DNA from: Longicatena sp.
Lineage (GTDB): Bacteria; Bacillota_I; Bacilli_A; Erysipelotrichales; Erysipelotrichaceae
Reading direction: 5' to 3'
Assembly (NCBI GenBank): GCA_020025055.1
Contig: JAHHST010000029.1
Span: 1-16,427 of the forward strand
Length of the DNA: 16,427 bases
The translations under genes were made by a program, and so were the position numbers. The first letter of the stretch is position 1. The number at the start of each line of letters is the position of its first letter. The notes under the pieces were generated by a model. That model saw only the letters and a program-made list of their open reading frames with translations, did no database searches and was not told the origin of the DNA. Shown piece after piece: positions 1 through 5,795 of this stretch.

Positions 1-49
1 AAATATCAATATACATAAAATCAATTCCTATTTTTTCCTATCTTCTTCT

Positions 50-78
50 AAAAAATCCTGTTGATGTATCAACAGGAT
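50..78 (-). terminator. Rho-independent terminator after the ECF S gene
   Basis: A perfect 11-bp inverted repeat (ATCCTGTTGAT / ATCAACAGGAT, 55-65 and 68-78, two-base centre) is followed on the minus strand by six Ts (55-50). The hairpin overlaps the stop codon (69-71) and last two codons of the upstream gene. It closes the permease, hydrolase and ECF S transcription unit. Positions 1-49 beyond it show nothing else. Confidence 0.85.
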
Positions 79-608
79 AATATTTTTCTTTTTTGAATTT
101 CTTTTATAACTAATAAAATAATAAATTTATCTATATAATCCGTAACAACTTGTACAAGAAAACTACTCATTACTAAGCTTATTCCCATATGATGAAGGAT
201 CGTTATCATATACATAGAACCAGAAGAAGTAAATCCTTTAAACACAAACGCTGTAATTATAGCACCTACCATAGATGCAGGAACAGAAATCAAAAAAGTA
301 CCAAGAAAAATATGCCCTTTTTCGAAAAAATGAAATTTATTAACATACGCACAAATTCCTGCAAGACAAACTTGTACAGGAATATAATAGAAAGAGTACA
401 TATCAAATGTAATTCCATTCACAATACCGCTCATAACGCCTGTAAAAATTCCATATTTCATACCAAAGAAGGTACTTATGAAAAGTGTCCCTATTGAGTC
501 TAAATAAATAGGTAATCGCAACTGAACGGCAATCAATGCTCCTACAATATTTAACATAACACCAAAAGCGACAATACATTGTCGATAAATCATAGATCTA
601 CTTTTCAT
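69..608 (-). CDS. ECF transporter S component (substrate-capture membrane protein), possibly for a queuosine precursor
   Basis: A hydrophobic protein of 179 residues with about five or six membrane segments and short loops, the size and build of S components that bind a vitamin-like substrate and dock on the shared EcfA-EcfA'-EcfT module, which is not encoded here. The segment LPIYLDSIGTLF followed by a Gly-rich stretch (FGMKYGIFTGVMSGIVNG) is typical of S-component families. An upstream ATG at 614 is only one base from the AGGAG at 616-620; the second ATG (608) sits seven bases away and is the better start. The leader (632-668) resembles a preQ1-I riboswitch, and the gene follows a nucleoside hydrolase, so a queuosine or queuine substrate (QrtT-like role) is inferred. 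The sequence does not look like the classical QueT family. A purine or pyrimidine-related substrate is the alternative. Confidence 0.75.
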   Translation of the reverse strand: MKSRSMIYRQCIVAFGVMLNIVGALIAVQLRLPIYLDSIGTLFISTFFGMKYGIFTGVMSGIVNGITFDMYSFYYIPVQVCLAGICAYVNKFHFFEKGHIFLGTFLISVPASMVGAIITAFVFKGFTSSGSMYMITILHHMGISLVMSSFLVQVVTDYIDKFIILLVIKEIQKRKILSC

Positions 609-631
609 ATTCATTCTCCTATCTTTCGATT

Positions 632-668
632 CTTAGTTTTTTATTCTGGGAAGTATTTCGAACCAGTC
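632..668 (-). promoter_or_regulatory. preQ1-I-like riboswitch in the leader of the ECF S gene
   Basis: Minus strand, in order: CTGG (666-663), loop beginning TTC, then TAC (655-653), TT, CCC (650-648) with CCAG (649-646) closing the stem, and the A-rich tail ATAAAAAACTAAG (644-632). The B. subtilis preQ1-I aptamer has the same order: GG, TTC, four bases, TAC, one base, CCC, stem closure, ATAAAAAACTAAG. The first C of CCC is where the ligand-pairing C is expected. Differences: the loop has GAAA where UAGC is usual, so the canonical second helix with CTAAG is weak. A perfect 5-bp alternative exists between loop TTCGA (662-658) and TCGAA (629-625), just before the Shine-Dalgarno. A stable hairpin CAAAAG-GAAA-CTTTTG (684-669) directly precedes it. 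Control would probably be at translation, since no terminator lies before the start codon. Confidence 0.6.
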
Positions 669-717
669 CAAAAGTTTCCTTTTGATTTTTATGAACATTT
701 TTTAATCTTATTCAATT

Positions 718-1704
718 TTATTTTTCAACCATAATTTGTTTTAATATAGCTGTTGAATCTTCTTTTTTAATATCTAATACACGCTCTAAGAAAAACTGCA
801 TAAATGCAAATGCATTTGTTGATGTAAGAATATAACTATTCTTTTCTTTTTTCCAAAAGTCATATGCATCTACAACACTCTGCCCTAAACTAATACCTTG
901 CGTTTCAATTTGAGTATATGCTTGAAATCCATCACACATTTCTCGATCAATAAAATATGCAACCGCTAATGGATCATTAATTACACATCCAATGACCCCT
1001 TCTTGTTTCCAATGAAAATCAAAATAAAAACGCGTAATCTTTCTAATAATTTCTCCCATCTTAGGAGATGCATAACACATATATTCTAATATATTCGGTG
1101 TTAACACAATTTTTCTTGTAACATCTAATCCAACCATATGTACAAAAACATGCTCAAACACTATTTTTGCTGCATCAGGATCACACCAATAATTATATTC
1201 CGCAACAGGAGAACAATTTCCATGACTTTTATATGCTCCACCCATACTTACAATCTCATCAATACCATCTAAACAAGTAGGATATAATTGGATCACCTTA
1301 GCAATATTGGTTAATGGACCTAATGCAATAATAGAAACCTTATCATCTGTCTTCTTTGCATCAAATAATGTGCTAGCAATAAATTGAACCGCATTTTCTT
1401 TTGGTCTTACAGAAGAAATACAATCATACCAAGATTCTCCTAAACCATCTTCTCCATGCGTATCCATTGCATCTATATATGGTCGAACAAGAGGTTTCTC
1501 TTCACCTAAATACACTGGAATATCTAAACGTTTCATCCAATTTAAAACCTTTAATGCATTTTCTGCACCTTTGATAGTAGGAACATTTCCACAAACAATA
1601 CTAATTCCTAAAATATCTAATTCTGGTGATTGTAATGCAAGCATCAAGGCTAATGTATCATCAATTCCAGGATCACAATCTATAATAACTTTTCTTTTAT
1701 CCAA
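718..1704 (-). CDS. IU-NH-family nucleoside hydrolase, candidate queuosine hydrolase (QueK-like)
   Basis: Calcium-dependent ribonucleoside N-glycosidase of 328 residues, the normal length. The N-terminal motif IIDCDPGIDD (residues 7-16) supplies the metal Asp residues; N40 (CGN), AEYNYWCDPDAA (168-179) and the metal Asp D244 (VINDPLAVAY) follow as expected. Family members split a nucleoside into base and ribose. In the classical inosine-uridine enzymes a His precedes the last metal Asp and activates the leaving base; here it is Asn243, suggesting another substrate. The neighbouring ECF S gene with a preQ1-like leader suggests queuosine, as reported for QueK of Clostridioides difficile; that is inference. 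The start is TTG (1704), with an in-frame TGA two codons upstream and AAGGTG about ten bases away. No signal peptide, so cytoplasmic. It has its own promoter (1754-1782). Purine nucleoside salvage is the alternative. Confidence 0.88.
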   Translation of the reverse strand: MDKRKVIIDCDPGIDDTLALMLALQSPELDILGISIVCGNVPTIKGAENALKVLNWMKRLDIPVYLGEEKPLVRPYIDAMDTHGEDGLGESWYDCISSVRPKENAVQFIASTLFDAKKTDDKVSIIALGPLTNIAKVIQLYPTCLDGIDEIVSMGGAYKSHGNCSPVAEYNYWCDPDAAKIVFEHVFVHMVGLDVTRKIVLTPNILEYMCYASPKMGEIIRKITRFYFDFHWKQEGVIGCVINDPLAVAYFIDREMCDGFQAYTQIETQGISLGQSVVDAYDFWKKEKNSYILTSTNAFAFMQFFLERVLDIKKEDSTAILKQIMVEK

Positions 1705-1753
1705 TTTTATTCAACACCTTTTTCGTATCATTTTCAATCAAGACAACTTTATC

Positions 1754-1782
1754 ATTATATAATCCTTATATAAAAATAGCAA
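1754..1782 (-). promoter_or_regulatory. sigma-A-type promoter for the hydrolase and ECF S pair
   Basis: TTGCTA (1782-1777), a 17-bp spacer, then a perfect TATAAT (1759-1754) on the minus strand. Transcription would begin about 40 bases before the TTG start of the hydrolase. It lets the hydrolase and ECF S genes be expressed independently of the upstream permease, from which no terminator separates them. Confidence 0.65.
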
Positions 1783-1821
1783 CCTCTTATTCTGATGAAT
1801 ATTACTTTCTTCTTTTTATCT

Positions 1822-3147
1822 TTATTGTTCTATTTTCTTTACATCCATGTCATTAGGAAGCAATATACTTAAAATAATAGATACTACAAATACTACGGCA
1901 ACACAATTCCCTGCAAAAATATCTTGTACCATTTGTGGGAATATTTTCCAAATATCAATTTCTGTTGCTGAAGTAAAACCTAATCCAACCGCAAGAGACA
2001 ATGCAACAATCGTAACATTTCGTTGATTAAATCCAGCCTTAGAAATCATTTGAATTCCACTTACCATAATATTTCCAAACATCATAATCGTACATCCACC
2101 TAAAACAGATTCTGGAAGACTAGAGAAAAAACTTCCAATTGGAGGAAATAAACCTGCTAAAATCATAAGCATTGCCCCTACTCCAATTGTAAAACGATTG
2201 ACGATTTTTGTCATGTTGACCAAACCAACATTTTGACTAAATGATGTAATTGGTGGACATCCAAACATTGCAGAAATAACACTAGAAAAGCCATCACATG
2301 CTATCGCACCCGTAATTTCTTTTTCTGTAATCTCACGATTCAACCCACTTGATGTTACTGCAGTAGAATCTCCAATTGTCTCCGCTGCTGAAACAAGAAA
2401 TATAATGGATACCGCAACAATTGCACCAAGATTAAACTCTGGAATAAATGGTAAAAACTTAGGGAATGCAATCCACCCATGTGCAAAAATTTGAGATAAA
2501 TCCACAACCCCCATAAAACATGCAACTACATATCCTACTATTAATCCAAATAATACAGACAATTGTTTCCAATAAGATTTTGCCAAGATATTAAACACCA
2601 AACATGAAACTAATGTAATACATCCTAAAAATAAATTTTGTGCAGAACCAAAGCTTTCACTATATCCTCCACCAAAAGAACGTGTTCCTACTGATAATAA
2701 TGAAAAACCAATCGCTGTTACTACAGATGCAGCAACTACTGGTGTAACAATTTTTCTCCAATATCTTGCAAGCAACCCAAGACATCCTTCAATCATACCG
2801 CCAACTATGATTGCACCTATAGCCGTTGGATAGCCATACATTACACCAACATAAGATAAAATAGTTACAAACGTAAAACTAACTCCCATAACAATTGGAA
2901 GTTTAGCTCCTACTTTCCATACTGGATATAACTGAATTAATGTTGCAATCCCTGCAACAAACATTGCATTCTGTAACAACTCTGCAATCTGTGCTTGTTC
3001 TAATCCACTTGCCGCACCAATCAATGTAATCGGTGCAAGATTAGCTACAAACATTGCCAAAATGTGCTGTAACCCAAAAGGCAATGCTTTTGTAACAGGA
3101 ACCTTTCCATCTAATTTGTACAAATTACTAATTTCCGTTTTTTTCAT
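1822..3147 (-). CDS. NCS2 (NAT) family nucleobase permease, purine/xanthine-type
   Basis: An integral membrane protein of 441 residues with the many hydrophobic segments of the family. It probably imports a nucleobase by proton or sodium symport. The NAT signature QNVGLVNMTK is at residues 305-314 (Q-N-x-G-x4-T-K). Glu256 in SAAETIGD sits where family members bind the base. Q in the first signature position and the QNVGL wording favour the xanthine/urate branch (PbuX, XanQ) over uracil permeases, which carry E-N-I-G there. The opening GLQHILAMFVANLAPI (25-40) is also typical. ATG start with AAGAGGAGAG five bases upstream. It is the first gene of a minus-strand run with the hydrolase and ECF S gene. 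No purine riboswitch is visible in its short leader. Exact substrate is not decided by sequence. Confidence 0.9.
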   Translation of the reverse strand: MKKTEISNLYKLDGKVPVTKALPFGLQHILAMFVANLAPITLIGAASGLEQAQIAELLQNAMFVAGIATLIQLYPVWKVGAKLPIVMGVSFTFVTILSYVGVMYGYPTAIGAIIVGGMIEGCLGLLARYWRKIVTPVVAASVVTAIGFSLLSVGTRSFGGGYSESFGSAQNLFLGCITLVSCLVFNILAKSYWKQLSVLFGLIVGYVVACFMGVVDLSQIFAHGWIAFPKFLPFIPEFNLGAIVAVSIIFLVSAAETIGDSTAVTSSGLNREITEKEITGAIACDGFSSVISAMFGCPPITSFSQNVGLVNMTKIVNRFTIGVGAMLMILAGLFPPIGSFFSSLPESVLGGCTIMMFGNIMVSGIQMISKAGFNQRNVTIVALSLAVGLGFTSATEIDIWKIFPQMVQDIFAGNCVAVVFVVSIILSILLPNDMDVKKIEQ

Positions 3148-3176
3148 AAACTCTCCTCTTTATTCTTTACCTTAAA

Positions 3177-3209
3177 ACTATATAGTATAGGTAGAAGTAT
3201 GTCTATACT
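3177..3209 (-). promoter_or_regulatory. Permease promoter with an overlapping inverted repeat
   Basis: On the minus strand TAGACA (3205-3200), 17 bases, TATAGT (3182-3177) forms a plausible promoter that starts RNA about 23 bases before the permease ATG. A 7-bp inverted repeat AGTATAG / CTATACT (3184-3190 and 3203-3209, 12-base centre) spans the -35 to -10 interval, so a repressor site is possible. The repeat lies mostly upstream of the predicted RNA start, which argues against an RNA hairpin. Confidence 0.4.
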
Positions 3210-3252
3210 TTATGAATATATTTTTATTTTTTATAATGATATTTATTTACAT

Positions 3253-3284
3253 AAAAAATGCAGTTTAGAAAATTTTCTAGACTG
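3253..3284 (-). terminator. Rho-independent terminator after the small membrane protein gene
   Basis: An inverted repeat CAGTTTAGAAAA / TTTTCTAGACTG (3261-3284, one mismatch) is followed on the minus strand by CA and six Ts (3258-3253). It separates the small gene ending at 3296 from the permease promoter. Confidence 0.75.
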
Positions 3285-3295
3285 TATCATTCATT

Positions 3296-3565
3296 TTATG
3301 TAAGAGTAGCATGAATAACAATTCCAAACAACTCCATTTCAATTGAATTCACTTTTAACCTATTATCTACATCTTTTTGTTTCCTAACTTGAACTGAATA
3401 TCCCAAGCCTTGATATACAACGGTATTTTCATTATTTGACTTATGTTCTTTTTCAACCACAAAAACTGGATTTTGGAAATTTAAACTACGAGAATAATCT
3501 GTAAAAAACATAATACCCCAAAGTATAACAACAACTAAAGTGCCTATATATATCTTCTTTTTCAT
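3296..3565 (-). CDS. Small membrane-anchored protein with a GLGY motif, function unknown
   Basis: An 89-residue protein: Lys-rich start, one hydrophobic segment (about 5-21), then a roughly 65-residue domain expected outside the membrane, with VVYQGLGYSVQV at 49-60. Short Firmicute proteins with an N-terminal anchor followed by T-x-x-Y-x-GLGY look like this; I know no function for them. There is no lipobox Cys. The frame stays open upstream to a TTG at 3727 (143 residues), but the ATG at 3565 has a good AAAGGAT eight bases away and the hydrophobic segment starts right after it, so I chose 3565. The gene lies alone between debris-like sequence and its own terminator. Codon use is as AT-rich as its neighbours. 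Confidence 0.6.
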   Translation of the reverse strand: MKKKIYIGTLVVVILWGIMFFTDYSRSLNFQNPVFVVEKEHKSNNENTVVYQGLGYSVQVRKQKDVDNRLKVNSIEMELFGIVIHATLT

Positions 3566-3785
3566 AGTTTTATCCTTTCCTATTTTCATATGATTTCTAT
3601 TATTTTCTAAATGACTACTTTTAAAATATTCGAAAGCTTTACGAATTCTGTGTGCTGTTGATACATTAAACAAGCAACATATTCTATATATTAAATCCAC
3701 TACTCCTTCCTTTTTTATTATTTTCAATTAATCTTACTCCTAGATTACACATGACACTAGTCATATCTTCCATATTTTTATTAAA

Positions 3786-3794
3786 ATTATATCA
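3786..3794 (-). promoter_or_regulatory. Possible extended -10 promoter upstream of the small membrane protein gene
   Basis: TGATATAAT on the minus strand combines a perfect TATAAT (3791-3786) with a TG one base upstream. No good -35 is seen. RNA from here would carry a leader of about 215 bases before the ATG at 3565. Confidence 0.35.
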
Positions 3795-3995
3795 TACTTG
3801 TAATAATTTATTGATAATTATAAAAAATTGTCGAATGATATCTAATACATTTTCTTTCTCATCTCTAATAACTATAATTATTTCTTTGCAGCATGCTTTA
3901 GAAAATCTTAAATATAAAAATAGATATCATGCTGTACGGAATCTAAAATTATCTATATATCTTATTTGGGCAAATGAGACATGAACAATTGACAT
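3792..3995 (-). pseudogene. Possible broken small ORF, unrecognised
   Basis: From ATG 3995, preceded by AAAGGAT, a frame runs 22 codons to a TGA (3927-3929) and then stays open for 44 more codons to TGA 3792-3794. The second part (YLFLYLRFSKACCKE, then IIIVIRDEKENVLDIIRQF) looks like plausible protein sequence, so one gene interrupted by a stop is possible. I do not recognise it. Chance openness in AT-rich DNA is a real alternative. Confidence 0.2.
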
Positions 3996-4087
3996 CTTAT
4001 CCTTTCCATTTAAATTCTAAAGCAGAGTCTTCTTCTAACATCATACTTTTCCTACTACTTAATCATTTTATTTTATTCCATTAAAGT

Positions 4088-4128
4088 AAAAAAAACTGTA
4101 ATTTAGGAATTTACCTAAATATTACAGT
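4088..4128 (-). terminator. Rho-independent terminator after the ZIP transporter gene
   Basis: Stem ACTGTAATTTAGG (4095-4107) pairs with CCTAAATATTACAGT (4114-4128) with a two-base bulge and a six-base loop; the minus strand then runs into eight Ts (4095-4088). It begins four bases after the stop codon of the transporter. Confidence 0.85.
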
Positions 4129-4131
4129 CTT

Positions 4132-4914
4132 TTACCCTAATGCTATATCTAGTACCATCATAATCGTAAACCCTATTCCAAAGAAAATAGTACCAGCATT
4201 TGAATGATTTCCTTGTGACATTTCTGGAATAAGTTCTTCCACAACTACATAAATCATTGCTCCTGCTGCAAAACTTAATAAATAAGGCAAAATCGGTACA
4301 ACATAATGTGATGCAAGAATTGTTAGAATTGCTGCAATTGGTTCTACAATACCAGATAATACGCCGTAAATGAATGATTTCGTCTTACCTACTCCTTCTG
4401 ATCGTAACGGCATTGAAATAATTGCTCCTTCTGGAAAGTTTTGAATCGCAATACCTAAAGATAATACAAGTGCTCCTGCTAAAGTCATAGTTGCATTTTG
4501 TGCAAGATATCCTGCATATACAACGCCTACTGCCATTCCTTCTGGAATATTATGAAGGGTAACTGCTAAAACTAGCATTGTTGTTCGTTGAAGTTTTGTT
4601 TTTGGTCCTTCACTTTCTACACTATTCATATGTAAGTGTGGAATTAAATGATCTAATAGTAATAAAAACAATGTGCCAAACCAAAAACCTACCACTGCCG
4701 GAATAAAAGATAATTTTCCTAATGCTGCTGATTGATCTATAGATGGCATAATTAAACTCCAAATAGATGCTGCTACCATAACTCCTGCTGCAAACCCTGT
4801 ACAAGCTCTTTGTACAAAACTACTCATTTTTTGTTTCATAAAATAGACACATGCCGCTCCAAGGGATGTACCTAAAAATGGTATCAAAATTCCATACCAT
4901 GTATTTATATCCAT
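4132..4914 (-). CDS. ZIP-family divalent metal transporter
   Basis: A 260-residue polytopic membrane protein of the ZIP (ZupT/GufA-like) family, which carries zinc, iron or manganese into the cytoplasm. The metal-site motifs are present: HNIPEG (121-126) in the fourth helix, QNFPEG (158-163) in the fifth, E191-P192 in the next, and VVEELIPE (224-231) near the C-terminus. A His-containing loop (HLIPHLH, 89-95) precedes them. The open frame reaches a GTG at 4923, but that GTG lies inside the Shine-Dalgarno AGAGGTG; the ATG at 4914, six bases further, is the likely start. It is a single-gene unit with its own promoter, a strong operator-like dyad and a terminator, so control by a metal-sensing repressor is likely. 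Which metal is carried cannot be read from the sequence. Confidence 0.9.
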   Translation of the reverse strand: MDINTWYGILIPFLGTSLGAACVYFMKQKMSSFVQRACTGFAAGVMVAASIWSLIMPSIDQSAALGKLSFIPAVVGFWFGTLFLLLLDHLIPHLHMNSVESEGPKTKLQRTTMLVLAVTLHNIPEGMAVGVVYAGYLAQNATMTLAGALVLSLGIAIQNFPEGAIISMPLRSEGVGKTKSFIYGVLSGIVEPIAAILTILASHYVVPILPYLLSFAAGAMIYVVVEELIPEMSQGNHSNAGTIFFGIGFTIMMVLDIALG

Positions 4915-4931
4915 ATGATTCACCTCTTCTT

Positions 4932-4965
4932 ATTTTATAAGTTAGTTTTGTCTAACTTATAAAAT
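4932..4965. promoter_or_regulatory. Operator-like perfect inverted repeat at the ZIP promoter
   Basis: ATTTTATAAGTTAG (4932-4945) and CTAACTTATAAAAT (4952-4965) are a perfect 14-bp inverted repeat around TTTTGT. It begins directly after the -10 box and would cover the transcription start and the early leader, the place for a repressor. The GTTAG/CTAAC core resembles half-sites of DtxR/MntR-type metalloregulators, although their usual centre is shorter. There is no T-run after it on the minus strand, so it is not a normal terminator. Confidence 0.6.
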
Positions 4966-4994
4966 ATAATACACGGTTTTATCATAATTTTCAA
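4966..4994 (-). promoter_or_regulatory. sigma-A-type promoter of the ZIP transporter gene
   Basis: TTGAAA (4994-4989), 17 bases, TATTAT (4971-4966) on the minus strand. The inverted repeat at 4932-4965 abuts the -10 box. The predicted leader is about 45 bases. Confidence 0.65.
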
Positions 4995-5114
4995 CTATTT
5001 TATTATAAAATTCATTAAGCCATACTCACATACTTTATAGAAAATTGAATCATCCTATATACACACATAATCCTACTTTTACTTTTGCATACATTATACC
5101 AAGGAGGTGAAAAA

Positions 5115-5795
5115 ATGGCAAAAATTATTGTATTCGATGTATTTACACAGGCATTAGAAAAGTTTTATCGTGGTGAAGATGATCCAATGCCCTATTCTTA
5201 TGGAGATACGATGCGTGTAAAAGAATTTCGTGGTTCTTCTCGTTCGAATGTTCTATGGACTACAAATGCTGCTATGGAATCATGGAACGCCACAAGAAGA
5301 ACCTATGGTTCCCCAATTCCTTTCCGTTTTGCATTTAAACGCATTTGGGAAGGTGGACATGGAAAACAATCACAACATTACGCAGGTGTTTCATTTGATG
5401 TAGGACAAGCCTTATCACAAGCACAACGGAATCGTATATGGAATATAGCGAATGATTTAAACGTTTGGTCCTATGTCGAACCAATCTCTATGACTCCAAC
5501 TTGGGTACACATGGATAAGCGTTATGGTCCTCCAGCTTGTAGTGCAGGATATCCTTTATTAAGTATCGGAAGTAGAGGTGTTTATGTACTTGTATTACAA
5601 GATGCATTAAATGCACTTGGCTATAATACCAAAACTTTAGATGGTGCTTTTGGAACAAATACCAAAAATGCACTTCTTGGATATCAAAGAAATAACGGAT
5701 TACGTGTAGATGGCATATGTGGATGTACTTCTTGGACAAAAATTGTAAATGAAGTTGTAGGTATTGGAAAAACACCAACAGTTATAGACCCATAA
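5115..5795 (+). CDS. M15-type peptidase with peptidoglycan-binding domain (cell wall hydrolase)
   Basis: A 226-residue protein and the only plus-strand gene. Residues about 45-137 form an M15-like zinc peptidase domain: SQHYAGVSFDVG (86-97) gives His88 and Asp95, and WVHMD (130-134) gives His132, matching the H-x6-D and W-x-H-x-D metal sites of D,D-/L,D-endopeptidases that cut peptide cross-links in peptidoglycan. Residues about 147-212 are a PG_binding_1 repeat (LSIGSRGVYVLVLQ, then DGAFGTNT and QRNNGLRVDG). A perfect AAGGAGGTG lies five bases before the ATG at 5115; the frame is open to 5085 but that ATG has no site. No signal peptide is visible, so export would need lysis, a holin or a non-classical route; a phage-endolysin-like origin is possible. 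It overlaps the convergent prepilin peptidase gene by 14 bp. Confidence 0.85.
   Translation: MAKIIVFDVFTQALEKFYRGEDDPMPYSYGDTMRVKEFRGSSRSNVLWTTNAAMESWNATRRTYGSPIPFRFAFKRIWEGGHGKQSQHYAGVSFDVGQALSQAQRNRIWNIANDLNVWSYVEPISMTPTWVHMDKRYGPPACSAGYPLLSIGSRGVYVLVLQDALNALGYNTKTLDGAFGTNTKNALLGYQRNNGLRVDGICGCTSWTKIVNEVVGIGKTPTVIDP

Larger units (their letters stand above)
3566..4087. other. Gene-poor stretch with possible decayed coding sequence
   Basis: No convincing intact gene on either strand. On the minus strand three short open pieces in different frames follow each other: 3995-3792 (one internal TGA), 3773-3684 (29 codons from ATG, containing MTSVMCNLGVRLIE) and the upstream part of the frame shared with the 89-residue gene (3727-3566, containing VVDLIYRICCLFNVSTA). 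The MCNLG segment is reminiscent of the C-terminal tails of Rpn/PD-(D/E)XK transposase-family nucleases, which suggests remnants; this is weak. The plus-strand 77-codon frame at 3751-3984 has no ribosome binding site. Confidence 0.4.

Noticed and set aside
189..497. 102-codon plus-strand open frame
   Set aside because: Antisense to the ECF S gene; basic, low-complexity translation and no ribosome binding site.
3148..3295. Purine riboswitch expected before a xanthine-type permease
   Set aside because: The leader is about 23 bases long after the likely promoter, and no purine aptamer core is visible.
3751..3984. 77-codon plus-strand open frame in the gene-poor stretch
   Set aside because: No Shine-Dalgarno, AT-driven Leu/Ile/Ser composition, and the minus strand shows at least equal coding character.
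4921..4923. GTG start for the ZIP transporter
   Set aside because: The GTG is part of the Shine-Dalgarno AGAGGTG; ATG 4914 has correct spacing. The same reasoning rejects GTG 7346-7348 for the methyltransferase.
5088..5095. CATACATT, an exact match to a sigma-E-type -10, just before the M15 gene
   Set aside because: RNA would start inside the Shine-Dalgarno sequence, and no -35 is at the right spacing.
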